From Aneurinibacillus sp. (GTDB taxonomy: Bacteria; Bacillota; UBA5301; DYFA01), in assembly GCA_020725425.1 (NCBI GenBank), contig DYFA01000004.1:1-64000 (forward strand): a DNA stretch of 64,000 bases. The letters are read 5' to 3'. A program made the position numbers and the translations under genes. The notes under the pieces were generated by a model. The model searched no databases and was not told the DNA's origin. It was given only the letters and a program-made list of their open reading frames with translations. Shown in pieces: positions 1 to 7,736 of the stretch. Every line of letters starts with the position of its first letter. Positions within the stretch are counted from its first letter, which is position 1.

Positions 1-740
1 GCTCCGCCGCCTCCCGCGACTGCTCCGCCAGCTTGCGGACCTCCTCCGCCACCACCGCGAACCCTCGTCCCTGTTCACCCGCCCGGGCCGCCTCGATAGC
101 GGCGTTCAAGGCCAGCAGGTTCGTCTGGTCGGCGATGCTGGTGATCACCTCGACGATGTTCCCGATCTCCTGTGACCGCTCTCCCAGCCCCCGGACCACT
201 CCGGCCGACTCCTCGACGGTCTGGCGGATCGTGGCCATCTGGCTGATCGCCTGGTCTACCGCCGTCCGGCCATCCTCCGCCGTCATCACGGCCCCGGTGG
301 CGTCCTTGCTCATCTGCTGGGCGGAGGCGGCCACCTGCTCGATGGAGGCGGACATGTTCTCCACCACCTGGCCTGTCTCCTGGGCCTGCTTGGCTTGTTC
401 ATCGGCCCCCTTGGCAAGCTGGCTGATCGTTTCGCTGACCTGCTGGGTCACCTGCCCCACCTGCTGGGCTGAGGAGGCCAGTTCCTCTGAGGAGACGGCC
501 ACCTGCTCCGCGGCATTGACCACCTGTTTGACCAGGCTCCGCAGTTTCTCCACCGCCCGGTTCACCGCCGCCCCCATCAGCCCGATTTCATCTTTCGACT
601 TCACTTGGGCGTTCTTGCTGAGGTCGCCCTCGGCTAGAGCCTCGGCCACCGCCTGGACCTGCTTGACCGGATTCACGATCAGGTTGGCCACCCAGAGGCC
701 GACCAGGACGGACAGGAGGGCAACGGCGGCAATGGCGACC
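1..740 (-). repeat. diverged repeat of chemoreceptor signalling module, copy A
   Basis: Bases 1-740 match 36922-37660 in the same orientation at about 90% over most of their length (both encode HAMP and signalling hairpin). These direct repeats, 37 kb apart, could recombine. The end is approximate. Confidence 0.8.
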
Positions 741-1330
741 AGCGAGTTGATCCGGGAGGAGGTCGCCAGCGCCTCGTTCGCCTCGCCCTTCTTATCCGCG
801 TGCTCTGCGTTGATCTTGACTAGCCTCTCCAGATTCTCCAGGGCCTCGTCGATCTCGGCCTCCATGGCCTCCATTCGCTCGAACGCCTCCTTACCCTTGC
901 CGGCCCGGGAGAGTTCAAGGATCGCCGGAAGCTTGGCTTCATAGTCGGCCAGGTGAGTCTGAATCTCCTTCAGCAGGTCCTGCTCCTCTTTCTCCGTCGC
1001 CAGTTTTTCGTATTCCACCAAGTGCTCCTTGATTTGTTCGAACGACGCAGCGATCGACTTTTCAAGGGCCACCTGCTCCTCGGAGTCGGTAATCAGGCTG
1101 TTGTGGAGGATGTGATGGGCCACTGAATTGGTGATCTCCAAGAAATGTCCCTTGATTTCCAAGGAACTCTCAATGGCGTGTGTATCGTTGTGATACAGTT
1201 CGTCGCTCCCCTTGGCGACTCTGGTCGTGATCTGGACGTTGTACAACCCCAGTCCGGCCATGGCCAGGACCAACAACCCCACCAATCCCAGAAGCTTCAC
1301 CTTGAGCTTCAAGTCACGAAAACTGATCAT
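1..1330 (-). CDS. methyl-accepting chemotaxis protein, 3' end outside window
   Basis: Chemoreceptor that would relay a ligand signal to CheA/CheW. Translated from the ATG at 1330 it gives 443 residues before the window edge: an N-terminal membrane helix, an alpha-helical ligand-binding region rich in Glu/Lys, a second membrane helix near residues 185-210, a HAMP segment and the conserved cytoplasmic hairpin ([19 protein letters not shown], then [15 protein letters not shown]). The start has a clear GGGAGG site 7-10 bases upstream. The signalling half is about 90% like the receptor at 36530-38239. A truncated cheW lies directly upstream. The ligand cannot be told from the sequence. Confidence 0.95.
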   Translation of the reverse strand, partial: MISFRDLKLKVKLLGLVGLLVLAMAGLGLYNVQITTRVAKGSDELYHNDTHAIESSLEIKGHFLEITNSVAHHILHNSLITDSEEQVALEKSIAASFEQIKEHLVEYEKLATEKEEQDLLKEIQTHLADYEAKLPAILELSRAGKGKEAFERMEAMEAEIDEALENLERLVKINAEHADKKGEANEALATSSRINSLVAIAAVALLSVLVGLWVANLIVNPVKQVQAVAEALAEGDLSKNAQVKSKDEIGLMGAAVNRAVEKLRSLVKQVVNAAEQVAVSSEELASSAQQVGQVTQQVSETISQLAKGADEQAKQAQETGQVVENMSASIEQVAASAQQMSKDATGAVMTAEDGRTAVDQAISQMATIRQTVEESAGVVRGLGERSQEIGNIVEVITSIADQTNLLALNAAIEAARAGEQGRGFAVVAEEVRKLAEQSREAAE

Positions 1331-1343
1331 TCTCGATACCTCC

Positions 1344-1535
1344 CTATATCCCTGTCAACTCAGCACTCCCTCTGCTATGTGTATGGATCACCCAGCCTGG
1401 GTCTCTGCTAAGGGCGCTGGGTGGAGCCTTCGGGACAGCCGCGATGGACACGAAGCGGTTAATCTCTCGCACCTGAGCGATCGGCACCCCGAAGTCCTCC
1501 CCGGCCAGGCGGAAGACCACCAGTTGGGTTTCCAT
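1344..1535 (-). pseudogene. cheW fragment (N-terminal part only)
   Basis: The reading frame starts with a good ribosome site (GGAGG) at ATG 1535 and gives METQLVVFRLAGEDFGVPIA and then QVREINRF, the start of a CheW adaptor. It closely matches the intact CheW at 38260-38703. After about 37 residues the similarity stops abruptly and unrelated sequence runs to a stop at 1344. CheW is normally about 150 residues, so this is a 5' remnant placed just before a chemoreceptor gene, the same gene order as the intact cheW-MCP pair at 36.5-38.7 kb. Confidence 0.85.
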
Positions 1536-1672
1536 GACTCCTCCCCCCCCTTCGGCAAGCGAGCTGTTTGCCCACACAGTTTGACATTATTCTCCATAGT
1601 CCTGTGTAATATTTCTAATGTTGGGGCAAAATTCTTGTGGTGCTGTGTGCCGAATTGTTGTCAGCTACTCTA

Positions 1673-1705
1673 AAGCGGGTGGTGAATCTCCCTCACCACC
1701 CGCTT
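1673..1705 (-). terminator. 13-bp perfect hairpin downstream of a chemoreceptor tail remnant
   Basis: AAGCGGGTGGTGA (1673-1685) pairs perfectly with 1693-1705 across a 7-base loop. It lies just after the LAQFKL-stop remnant at 1730-1750 on the minus strand, where the terminator of a lost upstream chemoreceptor would be. No clear U-run follows, so terminator function is only likely. Confidence 0.5.
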
Positions 1706-1729
1706 CTGCTCTCTCTATCTCCCTAGCGG

Positions 1730-1750
1730 CTACAGCTTGAACTGGGCCAG
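1730..1750 (-). pseudogene. extreme C-terminal remnant of a chemoreceptor
   Basis: Minus-strand codons give LAQFKL and TAG, matching the last residues of the receptor at 36530-38239 (VAQFKL, stop). Only about 7 codons are recognisable. With the hairpin at 1673-1705 it suggests that a whole receptor gene once stood upstream of the cheW fragment. Confidence 0.45.
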
Positions 1751-2039
1751 GGTTCTAGATGCCTGCCGTGTTCTCGTTCCCCGGGCTTAGCATCGAGCCC
1801 GGGCCAGCAGGAGCCACCGGGCTGATCGTCACCAAGTGGGCAGGAAGCTCTTACGGCTGGGAGAGCCAGATTGAGGAGAAGGTGACTTCAGGTGGGAGAA
1901 CTCCGCCCTGGAGCGAAAGAGGAGCGGCTGGCGTAAGAAAGCGGCTTGAACAAGCAGCAACGTCTGATCCCGGAACTGACTGGAGTGAAGCCCGAGGAGT
2001 ACGTGGAGGTGGCGGTTCTTGGCTCCGATGGCACATCGT

Positions 2040-2777
2040 TTATAGCACCATTCCACCGCTCACGTTGATGACCTCCCCGGTCAGGTAGCGCGCCTCGTCA
2101 GAGGCCAGAAAAGCCACCAGATTGGCGACATCTCGGGGATCGCCTACCTGGCCCATAGGGATCTTATCCATCATCAGTTGCCAGATATTCTGCGGTAACG
2201 CCCGAGTCATGTCGGTATCGATGAACCCCGGGCAGACCACGTTCACCGTCACGCCCTTCTTTGCCAACTCCCTGGCTGCCGTTTTGGAGAGGCCCACTAT
2301 GCCAGCTTTTGATGCAGCGTAGTTGGCCTGCCCGATGTTGCCGAGCCACGACATGGAGCTGATGTTGATGATACGCCCATAACCGGCCTCTCTCATGTGA
2401 ATGGCGGCAGCCTGGGTGGTGTTGAAGGTACCGATCAGGTTGACGCGGAGTACTTCGTCCCACTGGTCACGGGTCATCTTGTGGAGCATCGCGTCACGGT
2501 TGATCCCCGCCACGTTGACGAGTATCTCAAGCCCACCCAACTCCGTGAGGGCGGCGTCGACAAGGCGCTTAGCCGTTTCGCAGCTACCTACGTCCCCTGG
2601 CACCGCGATCGCCCGCCGTCCCAGGCTCTCGACCTCTTTGACCACCTGGGCCAGTCTCTCGGCATGAAGGGCGTTCACCACGAGGTCCGCACCTTCTTCG
2701 GCAAGCCTTAGCGCAATCGCTCGACCGATACCTCGCGACGCGCCGGTGACGATCGCCCGCTTGCCCTTCAGTCTCAT
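2040..2777 (-). CDS. SDR-family 3-oxoacyl-(ACP/CoA) reductase, FabG-like
   Basis: NAD(P)H-dependent short-chain dehydrogenase that would interconvert 3-oxoacyl and (R)-3-hydroxyacyl thioesters. The 245 residues show TGASRGIG (11-18) for the cofactor, NVAG (88-91), and the catalytic Ser140, Tyr153 and Lys157 of the YxxxK motif, at FabG spacing. ATG 2777 has a GGAGGTG site. It is the last gene of the 4-hydroxybutyrate-type operon, 17 bases after the acyl-CoA ligase. That context favours acyl-CoA over ACP substrates, possibly as an acetoacetyl-CoA reductase (PhaB-like), but this is inference. No fatty-acid synthesis genes are adjacent. Confidence 0.9.
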   Translation of the reverse strand: MRLKGKRAIVTGASRGIGRAIALRLAEEGADLVVNALHAERLAQVVKEVESLGRRAIAVPGDVGSCETAKRLVDAALTELGGLEILVNVAGINRDAMLHKMTRDQWDEVLRVNLIGTFNTTQAAAIHMREAGYGRIINISSMSWLGNIGQANYAASKAGIVGLSKTAARELAKKGVTVNVVCPGFIDTDMTRALPQNIWQLMMDKIPMGQVGDPRDVANLVAFLASDEARYLTGEVINVSGGMVL

Positions 2778-2794
2778 CCTTGTACACCTCCGGT

Positions 2795-4441
2795 TTACGG
2801 ATCAAAGCGCCAAGACGCTGTCGCCCCCTGAGTGGGAATGCCCTGCTCCGCCCATTCCCGCAGGACCCGGCGCAAGGTTTTTCCGTTGGCACTCCGAGGT
2901 AGCTCCGGCAAGAAGACATAGGTGGACGGCACCTTGTAACGAGCCAGGCGTTTCTTAGCCCATGCCTCCAGCTCCTCCCCACTCGACGTATTGCCTGAGG
3001 CTGGAACGATGAACGCCCAGACCGATTCGCCGTACACCGAATCGGGTACCCCCACAACTGCTGCCTCGATCACCGCCGGGTGCTCGGTCAGGATCGCTTC
3101 GACCTCACTGGGGAAGACCTTCTCGCCCCCGCGAATGATCATATCCTTCTTCCGGTCTTGAATGTAGAGAAACCCATCCGCGTCGAACCGTGCGAGATCG
3201 CCGGTAGCGAACCACCCGTCGCGATGCGCAGCCGCTGTCGCTTCCGGGTTCCGGTAGTAAGCCGGGGAAACCACCCCGCCGCGCACCCAGAGTTCGCCTA
3301 TCTCTCCCAATGGCACATCCTGCCCCGCCTCATCCACCACCCGGCAATCGACCACGGGGATCGGGCGACCGGCTGACCTCACCCGTTCTAAGCAGGTATT
3401 GACATCGACCGGCATTACCGAAGCTGGTGAACTGGTTTCCGTTAGACCATAGACGGGGCGAAAATCCAGCTGAGGTAGCCATGTCTTCAGATCGGCAATC
3501 GTCTTCGGCATGACCGGCCCACCACCGCAAGCTGCCAGGCGCAACGTCGAGAGGTCTACCCGTCCTCTCTCAGAGGCCCCTAGCATCTTGATGAACACGG
3601 TCGCTACCGCATGGATGAACGTGACCCTCTCGGACTCGATCAGTCTTAGCAGCACGTTCTCCTCGAATCTGTGCATGATGATACTGGTTCCGCCCAAGGC
3701 GAGAAAGAAGAGGAGCTGAGCAATGAGACCAGTCACGTAGAAGAGCGGCACGGCGATGACGGTCACGTCTTCTTCTGAGAGAGGTAGCACCTGAGTGTAG
3801 CTCAGAACGGAGTGAACCAGGTTACCGTGGGTCAGGATCACCCCCTTGGGCTTACCCGTAGTGCCCGAGGTGAAGATGAGGGCCGCGCAGTCATCCTCCC
3901 CGGGGTCAAGCGCTTCCTGCACCTTCGGCAGCTTCAAGGAATCGGGCCAAGGCTCTGAACCCGGCCAGACCAGAAGCTTCTGCCGGGGGTAATCCGGCCA
4001 TGCCTCTTCCACCTTGGGGAGGTACTCCGGGGCCACCACAAGGAGCCTGGGGTCAGAGCAGTCCAGCACCCGCCGGAGTTCGGTCGGCGCAAGCTTGGTG
4101 TTGAGGGGAATCGCGACGGCTCCGCACCGGAGCACTCCCAAGAACAGGGAGACATAATCGACGCTGCTGGAGAGCAGCAAGGCCACCCGGTCCCCCGGGT
4201 CCACTCCCCAGGTGGACTTCAGCCATGCCGCGCACCGCTCCGTCTCCCGCCACAGAGCCCGGTACGTCAAGGAGACCCCGGAATCGTCTTTCACAGCCAC
4301 CTTGTCTGGAGATCGTTCCACGCTCCGCTTGATTAGGTGCAAGACATTAGGGGGGCGGTGGCGGTAGCGCACCGCCCCCCTGACGTCCTCCTCCAAGGCG
4401 AACCGCTCATCCGCGGTCCAAAGCGCACGTCCCCTGATCAT
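2795..4441 (-). CDS. class I adenylate-forming acyl-CoA ligase
   Basis: ATP-dependent acid:CoA ligase of the ANL superfamily, 548 residues, usual length. Seen: the phosphate-binding loop TSGTTGKPKG (191-200), the YGLTET motif (331-336), the hinge region DRKKDMIIRGGEKVFPSEVE and the C-terminal catalytic Lys in SANGKTLRR. It follows the CoA-transferase gene by 6 bases. In this operon it probably activates the imported carboxylic acid as an alternative to CoA transfer. The acid is not readable from sequence; medium-chain, crotonobetaine-like and 4-hydroxy acids are all possible. Confidence 0.92.
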   Translation of the reverse strand: MIRGRALWTADERFALEEDVRGAVRYRHRPPNVLHLIKRSVERSPDKVAVKDDSGVSLTYRALWRETERCAAWLKSTWGVDPGDRVALLLSSSVDYVSLFLGVLRCGAVAIPLNTKLAPTELRRVLDCSDPRLLVVAPEYLPKVEEAWPDYPRQKLLVWPGSEPWPDSLKLPKVQEALDPGEDDCAALIFTSGTTGKPKGVILTHGNLVHSVLSYTQVLPLSEEDVTVIAVPLFYVTGLIAQLLFFLALGGTSIIMHRFEENVLLRLIESERVTFIHAVATVFIKMLGASERGRVDLSTLRLAACGGGPVMPKTIADLKTWLPQLDFRPVYGLTETSSPASVMPVDVNTCLERVRSAGRPIPVVDCRVVDEAGQDVPLGEIGELWVRGGVVSPAYYRNPEATAAAHRDGWFATGDLARFDADGFLYIQDRKKDMIIRGGEKVFPSEVEAILTEHPAVIEAAVVGVPDSVYGESVWAFIVPASGNTSSGEELEAWAKKRLARYKVPSTYVFLPELPRSANGKTLRRVLREWAEQGIPTQGATASWRFDP

Positions 4442-4447
4442 GCCTCA

Positions 4448-6010
4448 TCACAACCCCATAGGCTCCGGGCGGAAGAGGCGCTGGTCCATAAGTTTAAGAT
4501 CAGGACTGATTGCCGGCCGGAACTCCATCTGCGCCAGAACGTCCCGCTCCAAGTCGACACCCGGGGCAATCTCAAGCAGGACCGGCCCTTCCTCCCCCAA
4601 CTCGAAGACGCAGCGCTCGGTGACGAAGTACATCCGCTGCCCCTTCTTCCGGGCATAGTCCGCACTATACGAAACCTGCTGGACCCGCTCGACCAGCTTA
4701 CGTACTCTACCTTCCTGTTTAATGCGTACCCGGCCGTCTTCAAACTCAACCTCCAACCCTCCGGCAGTGAAGGTGCTGCAGAAGACGACACACCTCGCCC
4801 CTTGGGTTATATCAATGAAGCCGCCTGCCCCCGCCACCCGGTCTCCGAACTTGGTGGCGTTGACGTTCCCGTGACGGTCCATCTCGGCAGCCCCCATGAA
4901 CGTGAAATCCACTCCGGCGCCATTGTAGTAATCGAACTGGACGTGGTGCTCGATCAGGGCGTCCATGTTCTTGGCGATTCCGAAATCGAGGCCCCCGTAC
5001 GGCACACCCCCATACACACCCGATTCAACGGTGACGGTGAACCGGTCCATGATGCGCTCCTCCGCGGCAATGGATCCGATCGTGTCGTTCGGGATTCCGG
5101 TGCCCAGATTGATGATGGCCCCCGGGGAAATCTGCATAACCGCCCGCCGCCCGATCACTTTCCGCACCGACAGCGGCAGCACCGGTAGGCTGTCGAGGGG
5201 GACCTTGATGTCCCCGCAAAAGGCCGGATCAAAGTAGGCACAGTCGGTCTGAGGGTGATCGACCTCCGGTTTCTCCGGGATAACCACCGCGTCGATGAAG
5301 ACTCCTGGAACCGTCACCTGTTTGGCGTGCAATGTTCCGTGCTTCACCTTGTACTTGGCCTGCGCGATCACTTTCCCCCCGTACCGCTTCACCGCCAGGA
5401 CCGCCGGCATAAGCTCCAGTTTCATCGCCTCTTCGTCAGTGCTCAGATTCCCCTTCTCATCCACCTTCGTCCCCCGGATGATCACGAAGTCCAAGGGGAT
5501 GCCGTGGTAGAAGAGGTACTCTTCCCCTCTGAAGTTCACTACTTCGACGATGTCCGGGAGCTGCCGCGTCCGCTCGTTCATCTTCCCGCCCTCAAGCCGG
5601 GGATCGATGAAGGTTCCCAGCCCGATCTTACTGAGCTTCCCCGGGTTCCCGTAGGCGGTGGCCCGATAGATGTGGGTGATCTGACCCTGCGGCAGGCAGT
5701 ACGCCTCGACCTTGTTCTCATGGATCAGGTTCATCCAGCGTGGCTGCAGCCCCCAGTGAGACCCGATGATCCGCTTCACCAGGCCCTCGTGGGCCAGGTG
5801 CTGGATGCCCATTCCCCTTTCCCGGTTGGACTGGCCTGCGGCGTGAACCAGCGTGAGGTCCCGGGGATGTCCGGTGTCAAGGAAGCTTTGCTCGATCGCT
5901 TTGAGAATGGCTTCACTGGCGCTGACCAGGGTCATCCCCACAGTGGCCACCGTGGCGCCGTCGAAGATGAGACCGGCCGCCTCCCGTTCGTTTAGGAACT
6001 GTACCGCCAT
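4448..6010 (-). CDS. fused-subunit acyl-CoA:acetate-type CoA-transferase (copy 1)
   Basis: Family I CoA-transferase with both subunit domains in one chain (520 residues), like propionate/acetate CoA-transferases of the YdiF type. The catalytic Glu is visible as E329 in VESGVYGG, and the GTGIPND and GAGGFIDI loops are present. ATG 6010 follows a GGGAGG site. A second, divergent copy lies at 7737-9281 with its Glu at the same residue number, so the operon encodes two transferases that may differ in donor or acceptor. It would move CoA between acetyl-CoA and the imported acid. Confidence 0.92.
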   Translation of the reverse strand: MAVQFLNEREAAGLIFDGATVATVGMTLVSASEAILKAIEQSFLDTGHPRDLTLVHAAGQSNRERGMGIQHLAHEGLVKRIIGSHWGLQPRWMNLIHENKVEAYCLPQGQITHIYRATAYGNPGKLSKIGLGTFIDPRLEGGKMNERTRQLPDIVEVVNFRGEEYLFYHGIPLDFVIIRGTKVDEKGNLSTDEEAMKLELMPAVLAVKRYGGKVIAQAKYKVKHGTLHAKQVTVPGVFIDAVVIPEKPEVDHPQTDCAYFDPAFCGDIKVPLDSLPVLPLSVRKVIGRRAVMQISPGAIINLGTGIPNDTIGSIAAEERIMDRFTVTVESGVYGGVPYGGLDFGIAKNMDALIEHHVQFDYYNGAGVDFTFMGAAEMDRHGNVNATKFGDRVAGAGGFIDITQGARCVVFCSTFTAGGLEVEFEDGRVRIKQEGRVRKLVERVQQVSYSADYARKKGQRMYFVTERCVFELGEEGPVLLEIAPGVDLERDVLAQMEFRPAISPDLKLMDQRLFRPEPMGL

Positions 6011-6026
6011 CTCTGAACCTCCCTCA

Positions 6027-6464
6027 CTAACCCTCGCGCTTCTTCGGCCAAACCACTGCTTCTCCCGTCACGACCACCTCCCCGTCCTGGTTCCGGCAGG
6101 CCTGGCGGATCGTCACCCGGTTCCGCTCGACGTCCTTGCCGATGATCTCCACTTCCGTCGTGATCGTGTCGCCAATGAAGACCGGCTTCAGGAAGTCGAG
6201 ATGCTGCTTGAGATGGAGGTTTCCTTCTCCCGGCAAGAAGTTGCCTTGCGTCGCCGGAAGCATAGAGGCGATCAGGAGCTCGGGTACGATCCGCCGACCG
6301 AGGGGTGTGCCGGAGGCAAAAACCTCATCCAGATACAGAGGATTGGTCGAGCCCGTCAAGGCCGCGAACATGTAGGCGTCTGTCTCCGTAATGGTCTTTG
6401 ACATGGAGGCCTTTTCACCGATCTCCACCTCATGCACCGTCTTGCCGTTGAGAATGTTGATCAC
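6027..6464 (-). CDS. MaoC-like hotdog protein lacking the usual catalytic Asp and His
   Basis: A 145-residue single hotdog domain of the MaoC/(R)-specific enoyl-CoA hydratase family. The hydratase motif normally holds Asp and His (GDxNPxHxD), but here it reads GSTNPLYLDEVFA, with Ser and Tyr at those two sites. It overlaps the next MaoC-like gene upstream (6430-6888) by 35 bases, so the two are probably co-translated and may form a heteromer. The GTG at 6464 sits close after GGAGAG. An R-hydratase that works through its partner, or a non-catalytic thioester-binding subunit, are both possible. Confidence 0.85.
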   Translation of the reverse strand: MINILNGKTVHEVEIGEKASMSKTITETDAYMFAALTGSTNPLYLDEVFASGTPLGRRIVPELLIASMLPATQGNFLPGEGNLHLKQHLDFLKPVFIGDTITTEVEIIGKDVERNRVTIRQACRNQDGEVVVTGEAVVWPKKREG

Positions 6465-6888
6465 CGCTCTCCCCCCTCACCCGGAGCTTGAACTCCCCGA
6501 GCAGCACGGGATTCCCATCCTGGTTAGTCATTGTGTTCTTAAAGGTGACCGTCTGTTCCTCACTGTCCGTGCCGATCACCTCAAGCTCGGCAGTGACTGT
6601 GTCCCCGAAGTACACCGGCGCCACGAACTTGGCGTCCAACGATACCAACTGCGTGCCTGGGCCGACCAGAAAGTTTTCGGCGGCGCTGACCGCTAGAGCG
6701 TTGACCAGGAGCCCCACGCCGAGACGCCGCTTGAACCGGGTCTTCTTGCAGTACTCCTCGTCGATGTGAACCGGGTTCAGTGCCCCGATCAATCCGACAC
6801 CGAGGTAGGTCTCCGCTTCGGTCATTGTCTTGGCATATCTCAACCTATCCCCGATCTTGATGTCTGAAAAACTCCCATAAGCTCGCAC
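6430..6888 (-). CDS. MaoC-like hotdog protein, partner subunit
   Basis: Single hotdog domain of about 152 residues. The hydratase motif reads GALNPVHIDEEYC, so the His is kept but the usual Asp is Ala. Start chosen at GTG 6888 because a GGGAGG site sits 9 bases upstream; the frame is open a further 6 codons to 6906. Its 3' end overlaps the neighbouring MaoC-like gene by 35 bases in another frame. The pair stands between the crotonase and a CoA-transferase, so a role in hydrating or dehydrating a short acyl-CoA is likely. Confidence 0.85.
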   Translation of the reverse strand: MRAYGSFSDIKIGDRLRYAKTMTEAETYLGVGLIGALNPVHIDEEYCKKTRFKRRLGVGLLVNALAVSAAENFLVGPGTQLVSLDAKFVAPVYFGDTVTAELEVIGTDSEEQTVTFKNTMTNQDGNPVLLGEFKLRVRGESGDQHSQRQDGA

Positions 6889-6930
6889 TCCACACGCCTC
6901 CCTCACCCCAGAACGCGGGCATGCCCCGCC

Positions 6931-7692
6931 TTATTTCCCCTTGGCTACGAACCGCTCCATGGCTTCTTGCTTCTCCCGTGTCGAGTTGCAGATCGCGAAG
7001 CCAAGGGTGTCGTAAGCGAAGGCAGTGTCTTTGACCAGCCCAGCCGCCACCCCAAGCGCCGCCTTGGCCATGCGTAGGCTGAACGGGGGTTTCTCCGCCA
7101 GCGAAGCCGCCAAGATACGGGCTTCTTCGAGGAGACGTTCGGGAGGCACGACCCGATCAACCAGCCCGATGGAAAAGGCCTCGTCGGCACTTAGAAGCTC
7201 CCCCGTGAAGACCATTCGTTTGGCCTGGCTCAACCCGATCAGGCGGACCACGATCTCGAGTCCGCCCGCGCCGGGCATGATGCCCAGGTTGACTTCGGGC
7301 AGACCCAACCGGGCAGTGGTGCTGGCGATCCGGAAGTCGCACGCGGCGGCTAGCGTGCAACCACCGCCTAAAGCCACCCCATTGATGGCTGCCACCACTG
7401 GCTTCCCCGTGCTGAGCACCGCCATATGTGCCCGGTGACAGAGTTCATCAAACCGGGCTCCCTCATGGGGCGCCATCGCCGCCATTTCCTTGATGTCCGA
7501 ACCGGCCGCGAACGCCTTTTCACCCTGGCCCCGGAGCACGATGGCCCTCACGTCGTCGTCCTCATCGAGCCGGCGGAAGGTCTCGACGACCTCCCGCCAA
7601 GTCGCCCGGTTGAGCGAGTTTGCGGCCTGGGGACGGTTGATCACCACTTCGGTCACCGCGCCCATGCGTACTTCCAAGTTGGTCTGGCTCAC
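6931..7692 (-). CDS. enoyl-CoA hydratase/isomerase family protein (crotonase fold)
   Basis: A 253-residue crotonase. The oxyanion-hole segments AAGSDIKEM (62-70) and NGVALGGGC (104-112) are clear. Of the two hydratase glutamates, the second (rat Glu164) is kept as E133 in LPEVNLGIMPGAGG, but the first (Glu144) is Thr113 in GGGCTLAAACD. Hydration of crotonyl-CoA to 3-hydroxybutyryl-CoA is what the operon needs. The missing Glu leaves open an isomerase, hydrolase or lyase role. GTG start at 7692. Confidence 0.9.
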   Translation of the reverse strand: MSQTNLEVRMGAVTEVVINRPQAANSLNRATWREVVETFRRLDEDDDVRAIVLRGQGEKAFAAGSDIKEMAAMAPHEGARFDELCHRAHMAVLSTGKPVVAAINGVALGGGCTLAAACDFRIASTTARLGLPEVNLGIMPGAGGLEIVVRLIGLSQAKRMVFTGELLSADEAFSIGLVDRVVPPERLLEEARILAASLAEKPPFSLRMAKAALGVAAGLVKDTAFAYDTLGFAICNSTREKQEAMERFVAKGK

Positions 7693-7736
7693 TCGAATCC
7701 CCCTGTTCTTCCTCGGATTCTTTTAGGCGGGCCTCC

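Larger units (their letters stand above)
1536..2039. other. gap with degenerate pieces, no convincing intact gene
   Basis: About 500 bases between the cheW fragment and the FabG-like gene. Minus strand 1730-1750 reads LAQFKL then stop, the same tail as the complete chemoreceptor at 36530. A 13-bp hairpin lies at 1673-1705. On the plus strand, 1948-2043 reads in one frame as a protein-like tail (IPELTGVKPEEYVEV, then VAVLGSDGTSF, stop), but the frame is closed upstream by stops and no start was found. It looks like debris from rearranged genes. Confidence 0.5.
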
